Shown here: in pieces, positions 25,722 through 37,712 of the stretch
Numbering within the stretch: position 1 is the first letter of the stretch
Layout: the number at the start of each line of letters is the position of its first letter
NCBI GenBank assembly: GCA_030268105.1
Contig: BSDZ01000004.1
Coordinates: 1,971,001 to 2,035,000 of the forward strand
Origin: Volvox africanus
Lineage: Eukaryota > Chlorophyta > Chlorophyceae > Chlamydomonadales > Volvocaceae
Direction of reading: 5' to 3'
DNA length: 64,000 nt
Notes under the pieces: model-generated
The model's database searches: none
What the model was told of the DNA's origin: nothing
The model's input: only the letters and a program-made list of their open reading frames with translations
Made by a program: the position numbers and the translations under genes

Positions 25722-28700
25722 ATGTGCGCATTCATTATTCCCCGAAATCTCCGGGATTTGGAACGCCAACGCGCAAATGAGCTCTTCGCTGCAAACATTC
25801 CGGACTTAGACAGCGTAGGGCCGGGTGACATCGATGCCGCATACCATGGTAACTGGTCGACATACACGTTGCGGTGGATGAACATAATTTGGATGAGGTT
25901 TGCACGGCCCGTACACAGAGTGCGCTACTGCGCTTGCGGGTGGACCGCTGAACATCCTGGACCAAGACACATTTGATGCAGCGTATACCATCATCAGGTA
26001 TTAGTTGGGGGAAGGGGGACGGTAAAGGTAATTTCAGTAGCGCCCCCTTTCAGGGATACGGGAAAGTGTCGGCCTCAAGTCCTTACCTGTCGGCTGGTCC
26101 CAACGATATGCAGGAGCCTGGACCTCCTCGATGTGGACCATATGGCCAAATTTACCACAACATTGTCACACAACCTTAGCGTGATCGTTACCAGCGGCCT
26201 GGAGGAGCTCTCAGCTGATGGCCGTGATAAGGGCGACTCTGTGGTGGCATCTCATCGCAGCGCTATACATGCGTACACGTTTTTCCTCAGTGTAATACAC
26301 GTCTCCCTTCACACCCTTGCGCTGGACAATCACAAGGCGGAGGCAAGCGCTAAAGGTAGGCACATTCCCCACTCGGGATAAGAAGGCGCAATGGGTATGC
26401 ACGTTAAATGCCAGAGTGGGTCTAGCTTGCCCAACGATTGAATATGCTAGCTGACATGGGCGGGTCAACTCCTATTCTCCGGGTCCTTCTTCCTCGGATA
26501 CAGCAGATGGACATGTCTAAAGCCGAACAATTAACAAGGAGGCAATACTCAGTGCAACCTCGACGTCACGCATATCTAGGAAACGTCCTTGAAGATTTCG
26601 TGGGACATTCTGGATCCTTACGCAAGACACGGGCATTTTATTTGTTTTTGCGCACTCCCAGGAGCTGTTGTGAAGAAGCGTGGGAAAGCCAAAGCGGCAG
26701 CAGTGAACGCGGACCCTGAGGATGGGTTGACCTCAGTATGGCCGGTAGTCATGGAGCGCATTGTGAAGGCTCTGGGCCGCACGCTGAAGGCGAATCTTGA
26801 CGAAATTCTGTACCGCTCTCCGGTCGACAAGTGCCGCCTTATTGAGGTTTGCGTCCTCACGGTAGGTTACGGCTGCAAAGTACCGATCGCGGCCAAGTTG
26901 AGTGGCGTGGCTCAGCAGCCAGCTGTTGTCGAGTGCTGTTCTCAATTCAGGTCGACCAAAGGATGTTGCATGAGGTTTTTCCTGCGAAACGCTGCCAGCA
27001 GCCTTGCCACTAGTGAAACCATAAGCACCAAAGCTCCCCTGTCGGCCCAGAGCTCCTTAACCTAAGTTGGGTTGTGTTATGTCCCAAGGTGTGCTGCCGC
27101 AATTCGCTGCGTTGTACGCGTGACCGTGCCTGACCTGCCATTAACAATCCTTCCCTTTCAATTACGGGAAGCTTTCATTTCCAGTGAGGGTCATCAACTC
27201 ATGGTATAAACACGCCCAGGCATCATGAGCACGCTGTCGGCTTCACGTGCTTCACGGCCTGGCTCCTGCAACTGGAAACGCTAACTGACCATGTGGTAAG
27301 GCGCCTTTCCTGCGCCGGTGCAGGTCGCACGCTGCATGGAGGACAGTTCAGTTCCCAAGCTGAAAAGCGCGCTGACAGCATGTCTGGAGGTAGCTGCTGT
27401 ATCCGCAACACGGCATGCTAATGCCAACGGTTGCCTTGAACTTACAGCAGAGGCGTTGTTCCGGCTTGTCAAAGAACACGACCACGGACCTGCACTGGCT
27501 GTTCAGGCAGCTGTTCTTGCTGCTGGGCAGTACGATAGTCTGTCGTTGGTAAGTCTGCACTGTCAGCATTGTTAACTCGACTGCTGTGGGCGTGGGTTAG
27601 GTCCTGCCTTGCTCCATCATAGTTAGGTACGCGGTACTAACGCGAAATTAACAAAGGAATGGTGGTCGGACGCTATCGTTTGTGCACAACCAACAACAGG
27701 AGACGGCTGCGACCAGATCTTCGGGGGGTTCAAACGTCTGACCCTGCGCATTTAGGTGTACCATGAACTGTAGAATGACGAAATGAGCAAATGCACCTAC
27801 TCATCTCGTACGCATATGATTGACTTTTGCGAAAATGGTGCGTTTTCGTTTAAGCTGTACACCCTCTTACGCGTTGTCTCAGGGCAAAGCCCTGTTAATG
27901 AAGTTCGCGGAGCTGGATCCGGAAGGATATGACGAAATCGCAGCACATGACACGAAGCCGGTTAAGCGAGCAGCCGAGATGTTGAGCAGCATGGCTGCTG
28001 CCTTGCCGGCCGTTGTGCACGCCGGCATCAGCCAGCTCATTCCGTACTTTGGTTGCAAGTAAGCCAATAATTAACTTCCTAAAAAATTAACTTCCTAAGT
28101 GGAGGTAATCTGCCTCATGCTCGTCTTGTTTTGCGTGCTGCTGCTGCTGCTGTTGCTGCATACTGCCCAAGGGTTTGGTGCCAGCTGCAGGGCGCTCTGG
28201 GACGCCGGCGTCCTGCAGTTGATAATTAGCCTCGGCGGTTTCATGCTTGACAGCCTTTGCGTTGTCTGTTCAACCTGCTCTCACGAGCTAAGGGTGCTGT
28301 CCATCTGCGGCTGAACCCATCTGTTAACTTTCAAACTTCTCATCTGCGTGTGTAGGACGGCCGTCACAGTTCGCAGCAACTTGGTAGACGCCTTGAGACA
28401 CCTGATGGAGTGGTACATGGTGCGCGGCATGGAGGAGAAAGGAAGCCGACTGCTGCAAATGAGCCGTCAGAACGCCATACAGATTCTGGTCTCACGGGTC
28501 AACGACGTCGCCGCGCTCGTCAGGTGGGGTCAATTTGCAATCCTTAGCTTTAAAGATGTCCAGCAAATACCAACCGACGCCGTCTAGCAAATTGAAAAAC
28601 CCTGGCAATATTAGGTTGGATGATGCGATGACGGTAATTGGGATTGCGAAGCTCCGGACCAGTGGACGATGAAAAGGATATCTGACGCGCGTACAACTAT

Positions 28701-31700
28701 AACATTGTTCAAGTGTACGGAAGTATTGCCAAAGTATTACTAAGATCTGAAGCTGGCAACAGTTTTGCATACCAACTAAGGAATGGCGACCCTGATGCAA
28801 GGCAATGTCGCGATGTTGCCTTTCGGTCAGTGCCCGGTGTGTATTGCCATGGATTCAGCTGCCTCCTGCCAAATATCGTAGCACGGCTATTCTTTCCTGA
28901 ACAAATTCTGTTCTTAGGGTTTAGGGAGAGTCACCCTCTAATCAAAAAGCGATTGGATGACTTTCTACACAGATTGCCTCCGATGCGCAAAAAGAGCAGC
29001 TGCTCCGTAATATGGCGTTATATAGACAACTTAACCTTGCGACGTTATAAGGGGTCTTATCAAACACACATGTTTATTTAGGGGTTTTAGGGTTTAGGGT
29101 TAGAGGTAGGTGGTGCTCCTGTCGTATGGTAGGTAAGTTGGCCAATAATAGGTCCTCAATCCTGGGGCCTGGCAGTTTCAGTGCGCGTAGGTGAGGATTG
29201 ACAAGTGCAATGAGTCTTCGATTAAGCCTGGAAAATCCACGAAAATTGCAAGGTTACCTGCAAAACTCCAATGAAATAGGGTTTGTACGAAATAAGAGCT
29301 AAAACGTCAAATCTGACGGGAGACCCAAACCGGTTGTACGGAGTAACCAACACGCTGTACACGCAGATGCCCGGCGTGCCCTGGGAACGCCGCCTAAGTC
29401 ACATTCCCTTTGGAGCACCGCCGTTTGAAGCTTCCCTATCGTTATAAAATGCTTTCTTGCCAAACAGGAAGACAGCGCTGAACGTTATCGAGCAATTGGT
29501 TAAGCACAAATGCTGGCCCATCGAGTACATCGCGGTAGCGGCTCGGGCAGCTGTGGCTCGCCTGGACGATGGGCCCTTGCCTGCTGGCGCAGCTCTCAGC
29601 TTGCTGTGCACTCTAGTGCACATGACAGCGACGGAGAAGCTCACGGACACTTTCCTTGTTGGTAGCTTGAACCGCTTTGAGGAACATCTGAAGGTGTGGT
29701 CTATATGCGGGAATGCGCCGGTCCCCTGCCTGTCGGTCTAAGCTCTCTTGCCACTTTGGCACTATGCTTTGCAGGGCATGCAGCCAGATACTGCGGCGGA
29801 GGGAGAGGATCGTGAAGACGACGGGCCGCAATGGGAAGCGGGCCCTCTGGACGGACACGATGGACAGCAGCGGCTGAAGCAGAGTCCGCAGCAGCAACCG
29901 GGCGGACATGAAGACCCCGGCATCTCCAGTCAGCTAGATATTATCATGCCCACGCAGGTCGACGACAGCGCAGGTTGGAAATGGCGTGACCTATGGGGCC
30001 CATCCTAAAGATTTTGTGTCGCAAATCCAACAGGGCTTCAAACTGACAAAGGCTTGCAAAGTGCCTTCATGCTGGAATGCTGTGCAACGCTACATCTTTG
30101 CGGTTTGCCCAATGACTTCAACCTGGCATCACCTACAGGGCTGTATACCTTCCACCATTGCAGGTGGTGCGCCGCCCCTGCCTAGTGACGCACAGGACAA
30201 GAGCAGTGGCGGGGGTCTTGGTAACATGACCTACTCGCAGGTGCGGTTCCTTATTGCGTCTCTCAAGGCTCTGCTGGAGTTATCACGGACGCTGGCTGCG
30301 GCTCTGCTCGAAGTGGAGGTCTTGCTCACTTCTGACAGCGCTGATGTTGTGGAGAAGGCCATCCAGCTCCTCACTCTGTGCAGCCAGGTGCGGCATTACG
30401 TCTTCAGCTGGGCAGTCGATTTGGAGACGCAAGGCTACGGCGAGTTTTTTAGAACGGTGCAGACCCTAATCGTTCTTCTTTCGATGCTAACGCGCTATCA
30501 GGCCTAGCTCGGATCTGTACAGAGATCGCCATGAATTTGTGCATGTCGTGGGAACCTGCTTTGTTGTTCAGGTATTGCCTAAGTTGTTCCTCAACTGCCT
30601 GTGCCGAAGAAACCTCAGCCCTTATCTTCCGCCTGTGTTCACTTTGCCCTTACAGAAACAGTTGCAGGGCGCCTCTGACTCTTGGCGTCGTGTGTGGCAC
30701 CTGGTCTTCTCTACGTCCGAAAAAGTTCGCGAAACGGTCATGGACGCGTTTTACAACTTTCTCCTCCCAGGGAGCAGCACCGCGGGTGAGTATGCTGGCA
30801 CCCACCACGGAAAACAAGCGGCACTATTTTGTTGCATGCACAATGCTGTTTCCGCAACGCTGGAAGACATGGTCTTGCCTTTTTCCGATTGGGACTGTAG
30901 TAGTTGAGAGCAGCAAAGGCCTCTCGAGATGCTGATATGGTGCTTCTGCGCTGTTTTATCGTGGAAGTGTTTTGCCATACGTGTACGACTACTATAGAGA
31001 CACTAGGCTTATCCCTTCTTGTTAGGCTTTTGCGCCCCAGTTCGCTCAGTACAATGTGGGATGCGGTGTTTTACCGCTCATCCATTTCGGGTCATCCATT
31101 GAAGTGGCGGCAGTGCATAGACTGCATCAACCGATGAGTCTATATCCCTGGATTCCCGTGCGCCAGGTATTGGTGGCGAGAACCGTTGCATGGTCAATAG
31201 GCTGGTTCTGATGGTGGGCGACTTGGCGCTGTGTGACCAGGAGGCTCTGGAGGAACTCATTCGCCTGGCGGTCACTGGCACAAAGCCTGAGGAGAGCCCG
31301 ATGTTTGGCCCCGAGCTTGTCCGTATGATGCTGGGGTAAGTGGGCTGCAGTACTGCCATATTGCTGACAGGTGGCATCCTGGATATGAATTTTTTGTCGA
31401 ACGGTGAACCTTTCTGTTGTTTCACCATGATTGTGATAAGGCATTTGCGGTCCGCCCTGTCCCAGGGACCTAAACGCTGCAGTAATCCGCGCAATGCTGC
31501 TGGAGAGGGAGGGGCCCGGCGCCGCGATGGAGGTGGGTGTTCCTGAACATGACTTATGCCCGTCTGTCATCTGTTTCCGAACGCGTGTCCTGCTTCAACC
31601 TGTTCAATCTTGAAGTGCAGTACGCGTTAAGCACATCAAAACAAACACCCATGGCCTGTGTGTGATGGGTTAATGTCAAAGTGTATCCGAGGAATGATTC

Positions 31701-34700
31701 CGATAGATACTTATCAGTCTGTTGAATAAGATCGATACACACATGTGCATAAATGTGTCGGAAACACGAAAGAAATAATATGAGTCGGCGAGATGGAGCC
31801 GGCGTCTTTCCTTCTAATGGAATCCAGGGCGTTTTGTCGTGTTATAACGAAGCCTGAGGTTATTGAGATCTTGCAGCAGATATTGCCTTAGGCGTCCATT
31901 CCTTTGCAACATGCAGTCTTTTGATTTATTGGTCATTGCTTCGCCTTTTTCAATACGTCTGTTGCACAGGCGAAAGATGTACGGATCTTGGCGGGTCGTC
32001 TCAGTCTGCTGTGCAGCATGGTTACGCGCCACGCACCCAAGCTGGCCGCTCACGACGTGGAGAATATGGTCGCTAATTTAAAACGTAGTCATACAGTCCT
32101 TAAGGTTCGTGACACTCAACGTACCGCACGTACCTTTCGGGCACTGTGATACTGTATGTATGAAAGGGTGTTACACCGTGTGCGACTTGACCTGAAAGGA
32201 CAAGCACCGGGGGCCCTGATGACCAGGCCGAACCACCGCGCAGGGGGGAACACACGGCTTAGTCTGTTTGTCCTGCCGTGCGCTCCAGTCCTCGCTCTGT
32301 ATACTGTATGAGTCGCTTCACGGAGCAACCCAACACGCCTTTTTACATCCCTAGCTGTGTTTCGTGAGCTTTCCTTTGGGAGATGTCCACGACCTACGGC
32401 AGTCATGCAATTGAAATTGTCTATTGCTCTTTCCCAACACCCAAGCTCGATCCATACTACGATCTTGGAACAGGAACTTAACGTCACATGTTTATTGCGC
32501 AATGCGTCAGCAACCGTGTTTTGTATGTATTATTCGGGTGCCTTGGAAGTAACGCAGCGTCTTCTCTCTTGCATACCTGGCTGTCGGCTGTCCCCGCAGG
32601 ACGCGCTGCTAATGCGCAACCTGGCGTTTATGCTACGCGACATTTCGGACGTGCTTCAGGCCTCTCCTAAGGGCCGCGTTGGCAGTAGCCACCTACCAGC
32701 CAGCCACATACCGAATGCCTTGACCGAGCTGCTCAGTGTTCTGGTCAGCAGCCACCTGCCGCAGACCGGGGGATGCTGGCAGCACGCCGCGCAGGCCGCA
32801 GTGGCGGCAATATATCGCTTGCATCCGGAACCGTATACCCTGCTGCGGCCTCTCATGCAGAATCTTGCAAAGGAGGTGGTCGGCGGGTGCGCGCCCGCAA
32901 CACAGATTGCCCGATCGATATTCTTGGTGGGCTGCATTGCCGTGCAGCAGCTGGTGGGTCTCGTGGTAGAGATAGCCCCTTTTGGGCTTATTGATGGGAA
33001 TTTTCGCGAAGCATACCTGCAACTGAAGAACAGCTGAACAAGTGAAGAACAACTGAAGCACCTAAAGAACGCATTTCGTTTTTCGTTGTTGCACATCTCG
33101 TGAACTTACCCTAAGCGCATGGAATCCCCCATGCCTAGTGAACGGGACCAGACTTGTGTGTCAGTAGGCATAGCGCTTGCTTCTTCGGACCGAGATACGT
33201 AGGGGTTACACGAGGGGCCGGCCTTTCCTTCCGGTGGACCGAACCTCCGATCCCTAACGGAACTACTTCTTGACATAATGACAGCCCTCGTGTCATCACA
33301 CACCGAGATGCGCACATCGACGCTGAATAGTTTGCCCGTCCAGGCTTTCATCGATGTCCTAGCAAAGCGCGTACGACTGGAGCGGGCTGCACAAGAGAGG
33401 AATGCTACAGAGAAGGCTTCTCAAACTGATATGGATGCACAGCTAGGCACCGGGCAAGCTAGGGTAAGGAAAGACCTCCATCATCAGGTTTCGCGCTCAT
33501 CGGGTTGCGTCTGCATTGCTTTGCGTTGGAAAAGCAGTTGGAAGGTGAAGACGCTATTCCTGATCTCCAGCACAGGATTCATGCCCATTTCCTCCCTAAG
33601 TAACACCTAGTAGCACCTAGGTAACACCTGATGGCCGCTCAACAGCGTTCGTCGCCCATCTGCATTCTTTTGACTATCATTGCATGGTAACTGCCTTTGC
33701 TCATGTGCAGGAGCACCAGTTCGACGCGCTCCAGGAGGAGCTAGAGGCCAGACTCATGGATGATGGCCTCATCAGTGTTTGGGGCAAGTTGGTTTCGAAG
33801 ATATGCCACACACCTGCGATGCTGGGTCTGCATCCTGACCTGGCGTCCGCGGCAATGGCCACGCTGGCAAAGTTTATGGCAATTGATGCTGCCTATTGCG
33901 AGGACAACTGCCCCATCTTTTTTACGCGGCTCACGGGCGGGTAGGCAACCTGGCTACGCCAACGTAGAACCAAACTCCGAAGGAATAGGTTAGCCGGCCT
34001 GCACGGCCAACCTGCGCGGGCACATGTCAAACTGTTAACGTTTAAAAGCCATAACATTATAACCACCTTGGTCATCCCAAGCGGTTTTGATGCGAATTCT
34101 GCATCTTTGATAACGACACGTCATAGCATTGCCAACCCGTTGGTTTGCTGTTTCCGTCCAACACAGGAACGTCAAGCTCGCGCCGGGGGTGCGGTGCGGC
34201 ATGCTAGTGGCGCTGGGTGACTTGGGACGCCGACACCCCAACGTCATGGAGCCGTGGACGGAGCGCATGTTCGTGTGCCTGAATGACGAAAACGAAGGTA
34301 TTGTGATAGCATTGCAATACCATCGCCCACATTATAATACCGTCTCGAACCGCTATTTGTGTCATCACAGCCTGGGGAAATCTCTTGAGTATGCAAGGCT
34401 ATAACGTCTATTACATATCCGGATTGCTTGACACTTCAAAGTATGTTCACTCCAACCCCGGCCCCGGCTTGGGAAAACGTGACAAATGAACCCAGCCCAA
34501 CTTCCCGTATCAATGGAAGCAGACCCCTGGAACAGAAACTAGTCTTTCGGCGCACTGTTTACCCCCTTAGGGACCCCAGGGTACACACTGTTTATTGACG
34601 GCCTAGTTTGCTGAAGGCCTAGTTTGCATTGCTGCATGATGGCTTTCCGACCGGCACAGATCGCGCTGGGCGCTGTGTTGCCATTTAATTGTCAATGCTT

Positions 34701-37700
34701 TGAAAATCTCATTGGTATTGTTGCCCACAGAAATCGCCACGACATGCCTGCGCATCCTAGCGCACCTTGTCCTCAGCGACATGACCAAGCCCAAGGGGCA
34801 TATGTCCCACGTGGCAAGGTGCCTGGTGTCACCCAGCGCAGCAGTGCGTGACCTCGCCATTCGGCTGTTCAACTCACTCGCCAAGAAACAGGCAAGCCGA
34901 GAACAGGGCCCAGCTGTAGGGCGCTGTTCGCATGATATGGCACATTTTGCTCGGCGAGGAGTATCTACATGTTATTGTTATTAGTAAATTGTAGAAGTTC
35001 TCTCGGCTCCTCCTGTTATTGTCGGTCCAGATGAAAATGGATATCAATATGTGTGTAGCGGGGTTTGGCTTCACCCATGGCCACTACCTGGTGGTCCCTA
35101 CCTCTCCCTGTAATCCGGGGCACCCTCATCCGTTCATCTATTCGACTTCTCCGAATTCGGTGATTTTCCCGGGTTCAGCACCCAGCATCCAGTAGAAGTT
35201 TCTGCCGGATCAACGGCGGCCTCAACTTCACTCCTGGTCGGCTCACAAGTCACAATAACCGGGGTCCGCACCGTCCATCAACATCGGGGCCACATCCACC
35301 CTCCCTCTGGCCGACGAGGGACTTTAAACCCGCTTTAAGTCGGGATCGATCTCAATATGTATATATAAATCATCGGCTGATGGGTAATGGTGGCCGACAC
35401 GTTCGCACACCCTGGGCTTGCCCCCGGTTGAACTGTGCCCCCCAGGCGAAAGGCGGGGCGAACAAGGTGTATCAGTACCTACCGGAAATCATCTCCACGG
35501 TGACTCGTGGTGACCCCATGCCAGAGCAAGATTTCAAGGCGATGATGCAGGTATTGCTCGTTTGCTGTTTGGTTGAGAGGTCAGGCATTAGGTTAGATTC
35601 CCTGCCCATGAGTTGTATGGTACGCGAAAGCAAAGCAATGTCATTTTTGCGTTGCGCGGTGGCGATTTTGCATAGAAACCCTGATATACGGCCCGGTCCT
35701 TAACAGACATGGATTTCCTCGTCGCCTTAACAGTCGTGCGATGCTTACCGGTCACTTCTCCGACCGGTGCAAAGTCTGGGCCCTAGCGTCGTGCTTGTTG
35801 GCGCCGTGCTTGGCCAGGGTTTGGCCGTCATAACTTTTTCCTTAAACGCTACATGCCCGAGGGCTTATTCGGAAATAACTGAGCCACTTGCAATACCAAC
35901 CCCTAATGAATATCCTAAACACAATACGACCGTGGGTGTACAGCGGCTTTTGGGCTACGTGAAGGCTGATAAGCTGGCGGATAAGCTCAAAGAGCGCCTG
36001 TGTGAACGGTTCCAAAATGTCGTGTACGAGATGGCGGCCAGCGGCCAGGCATCCGCAATTCCAGCAGACGCCGAGGACAGGTCTGCCGCCCCACCCATCC
36101 CGGCTTCCGTTCCTGGCCCCGGCGGGAAGAGCAGCTACAAGGACGTGGTGCGGGAATGGCGCAGCCTAGCGGACTGCATCGCGCTTATTCCCTACAGCGA
36201 GAAGGGATTGCGCGCCTGCATGGAGCTCCTGCCATGCTACAAGCATGCTCTGGGGGACGAGCACGTTTTCAATGTTTACAAGGTATGTAGCACTGCCCGG
36301 CATCCAACCCGCCTTGAACCTTTCGGCTGACATCGGCCCCAGCAGCACACGTGATTTTCCGAGTTCCATGGGTGGTCGACGGCACCTGCCGGGACTCTCC
36401 CGGCCCGCCCAAACTGGAAAGGCGTTACACCAGGGAGCGTACCCATGTCCCGACAGGCTTCGCGTTTTTACCGTCTTCCATCATGCATCATCTGTCCTTA
36501 TTCCGCACTGGCTCTCCATCCTGGCCTTCCCTGCAGCGCACGGCTTCGTTGCCATATAAAGACCCGTCGATGCATGAACGTGCGCAACTGCAGGGTATTG
36601 CAGAGCACGGTCGCCGCGGCAATCGTACCGCAGAACTCAAACAGGAGGTCGCCGAGTACGAGGCTCGTCTGCTCGAGGCGCACACCTCGCTTCGGGAGGA
36701 ACAGATTCAGCATGCCGCTGCTGCAGCCACAGCTGCTGCAGCCGCGAAGGCAGCGAGCACTGGAACAGTAGCAGCTCCCCGGGTTGCAGCGTCCGCTGAG
36801 GTCGTGACGGGAAATCCCGCATCAGGTGGCGAGCGGCAGCAGGAGGAACAGCAGGACGGCGTGGAAACGGCGTGTAAGTCTGAGGATGAGGTCCAGCGGC
36901 CCGACCGGACACCGAATGGGGCGGGAGTGGATGGTGCCGCTAGCCACACGTTCAGAAACAAGGTGGGTAGGGACAGAGGCCAAGAAGATGATGGGGACAG
37001 CGCAATAGCCGAAGATGAGGATGAGCCTGAGCCCATTTGCGATGGTGTGGGCAACGATGAAGAGATGGCTCCAACCAGAAAGAGTGCCGTGAGGGGCGGC
37101 GGTGAGGAAGAGGCGAGAACTGGGGAGGAAAATGGCGGTGATAATGGACACAGTGGCGAGCTGGAAAAGAAGGCGCTTGATGAAGAGGACATGGATGACC
37201 AGTGGGACGAGGCAGGGGAGGGGGGGGAACAGACAGGAGAGGAAGAGGAGGAAGAAGATGCTTTCGCAGATGCGGAGATGGAGTGGACAGAGGACGGCGC
37301 CGGGACTTGCCCCACGACACCGCTGGGCAACAGCGACACTCGGTACAATAGCGAGCGCACGACGGTCACTCCAGGCCGTTTCGGTTCCGGCACGCCCATG
37401 GCCGTCACGCCGGCGTCCCTAGGAGCCAGCAAACTGGGCACGTCGGAGGACGACATGGCCTGGTCGCCAGCCATGGCAGCGGCAAATGCTGACCGAACCC
37501 AGCGGGAGAACACAGTGCAGCCGTGTGTGTTTCCGGGCTTCCACATCAAACCAGATCCCGATGGGCAGCAGCGTCAGCTACAAGGCACGGCGTGGCCATT
37601 GGGGACTGGGTCCAAAGGGCCACGGCAGCGCCTGCACGGCGGGACAGTTCCTACGGGCTGCGCTGTGGCGGGAGTCCTCGTTAAGCCCGATCCCGATAGC

Positions 37701-37712
37701 CCCTGGCAGTGA
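25722..37712 (+). CDS. NCAPD2: Condensin I subunit CAP-D2
   Basis: HEAT-repeat subunit of condensin I, needed for mitotic chromosome compaction. It starts at ATG 25722 (MCAFIIPRNLRDLERQRANE), the CAP-D2 N-terminus. About eighteen exons follow. Diagnostic blocks in order are: DHMAKFTTTLSHNLSVI (26.1 kb); MEWYMVRGMEEKGSRLLQMS (28.4 kb); TALNVIEQLVKHKCWPIEYI (29.5 kb); YSQVRFLIASLKALLELSRT (30.2 kb); VWHLVFSTSEKVRETVMDAF (30.7 kb); IARSIFLVGCIAVQQLV (32.9 kb); LAPGVRCGMLVALGDLGRRH plus MEPWTERMF (34.2 kb); LRILAHLVLSDMTKPKGHM (34.8 kb); KVYQYLPEIISTVTRGD (35.5 kb); LLGYVKADKLADKLKERLCE (35.95 kb); and IPYSEKGLRACMELLPCYKH (36.2 kb). The NVKLAP and LSDMTKPKG blocks match the conserved CND1 core. 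An acidic insert (29.8 kb) and a long acidic C-terminal tail with several T-P sites suit cell-cycle phosphorylation. The last exon's acceptor, near 36.56 kb, is uncertain. Confidence 0.92.
28914..28931 (+). repeat. TTTAGGG-like interstitial telomere motif
   Basis: Reads TTAGGGTTTAGGGAG, about two telomere-type units, in a CAP-D2 intron about 150 bp upstream of a second cluster. Confidence 0.45.
29078..29105 (+). repeat. TTTTAGGG/TTTAGGG interstitial telomere motif
   Basis: Reads TTTAGGGGTTTTAGGGTTTAGGGTTAG, mixing the Chlamydomonas-type TTTTAGGG unit and the plant-type TTTAGGG unit. It lies in a CAP-D2 intron. Confidence 0.55.
35046..35353 (-). repeat. Dispersed repeat, copy B
   Basis: Inverted, diverged copy of 764-1079, lying in a CAP-D2 intron. 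Shared landmarks on the plus strand are the runs ending GGCCACTACCTGGTGG, GATTTTCCCGGGTTCAGCAC and CGCACCGTCCATCAACATCG. The outer edge shares GATCGATCT with copy A. No coding capacity is seen. Confidence 0.7.

Noticed and set aside
36707..37549. 280-codon Ser/Pro-rich minus-strand frame
   Set aside because: It is the antisense shadow of the acidic CAP-D2 tail; no splice or family support.
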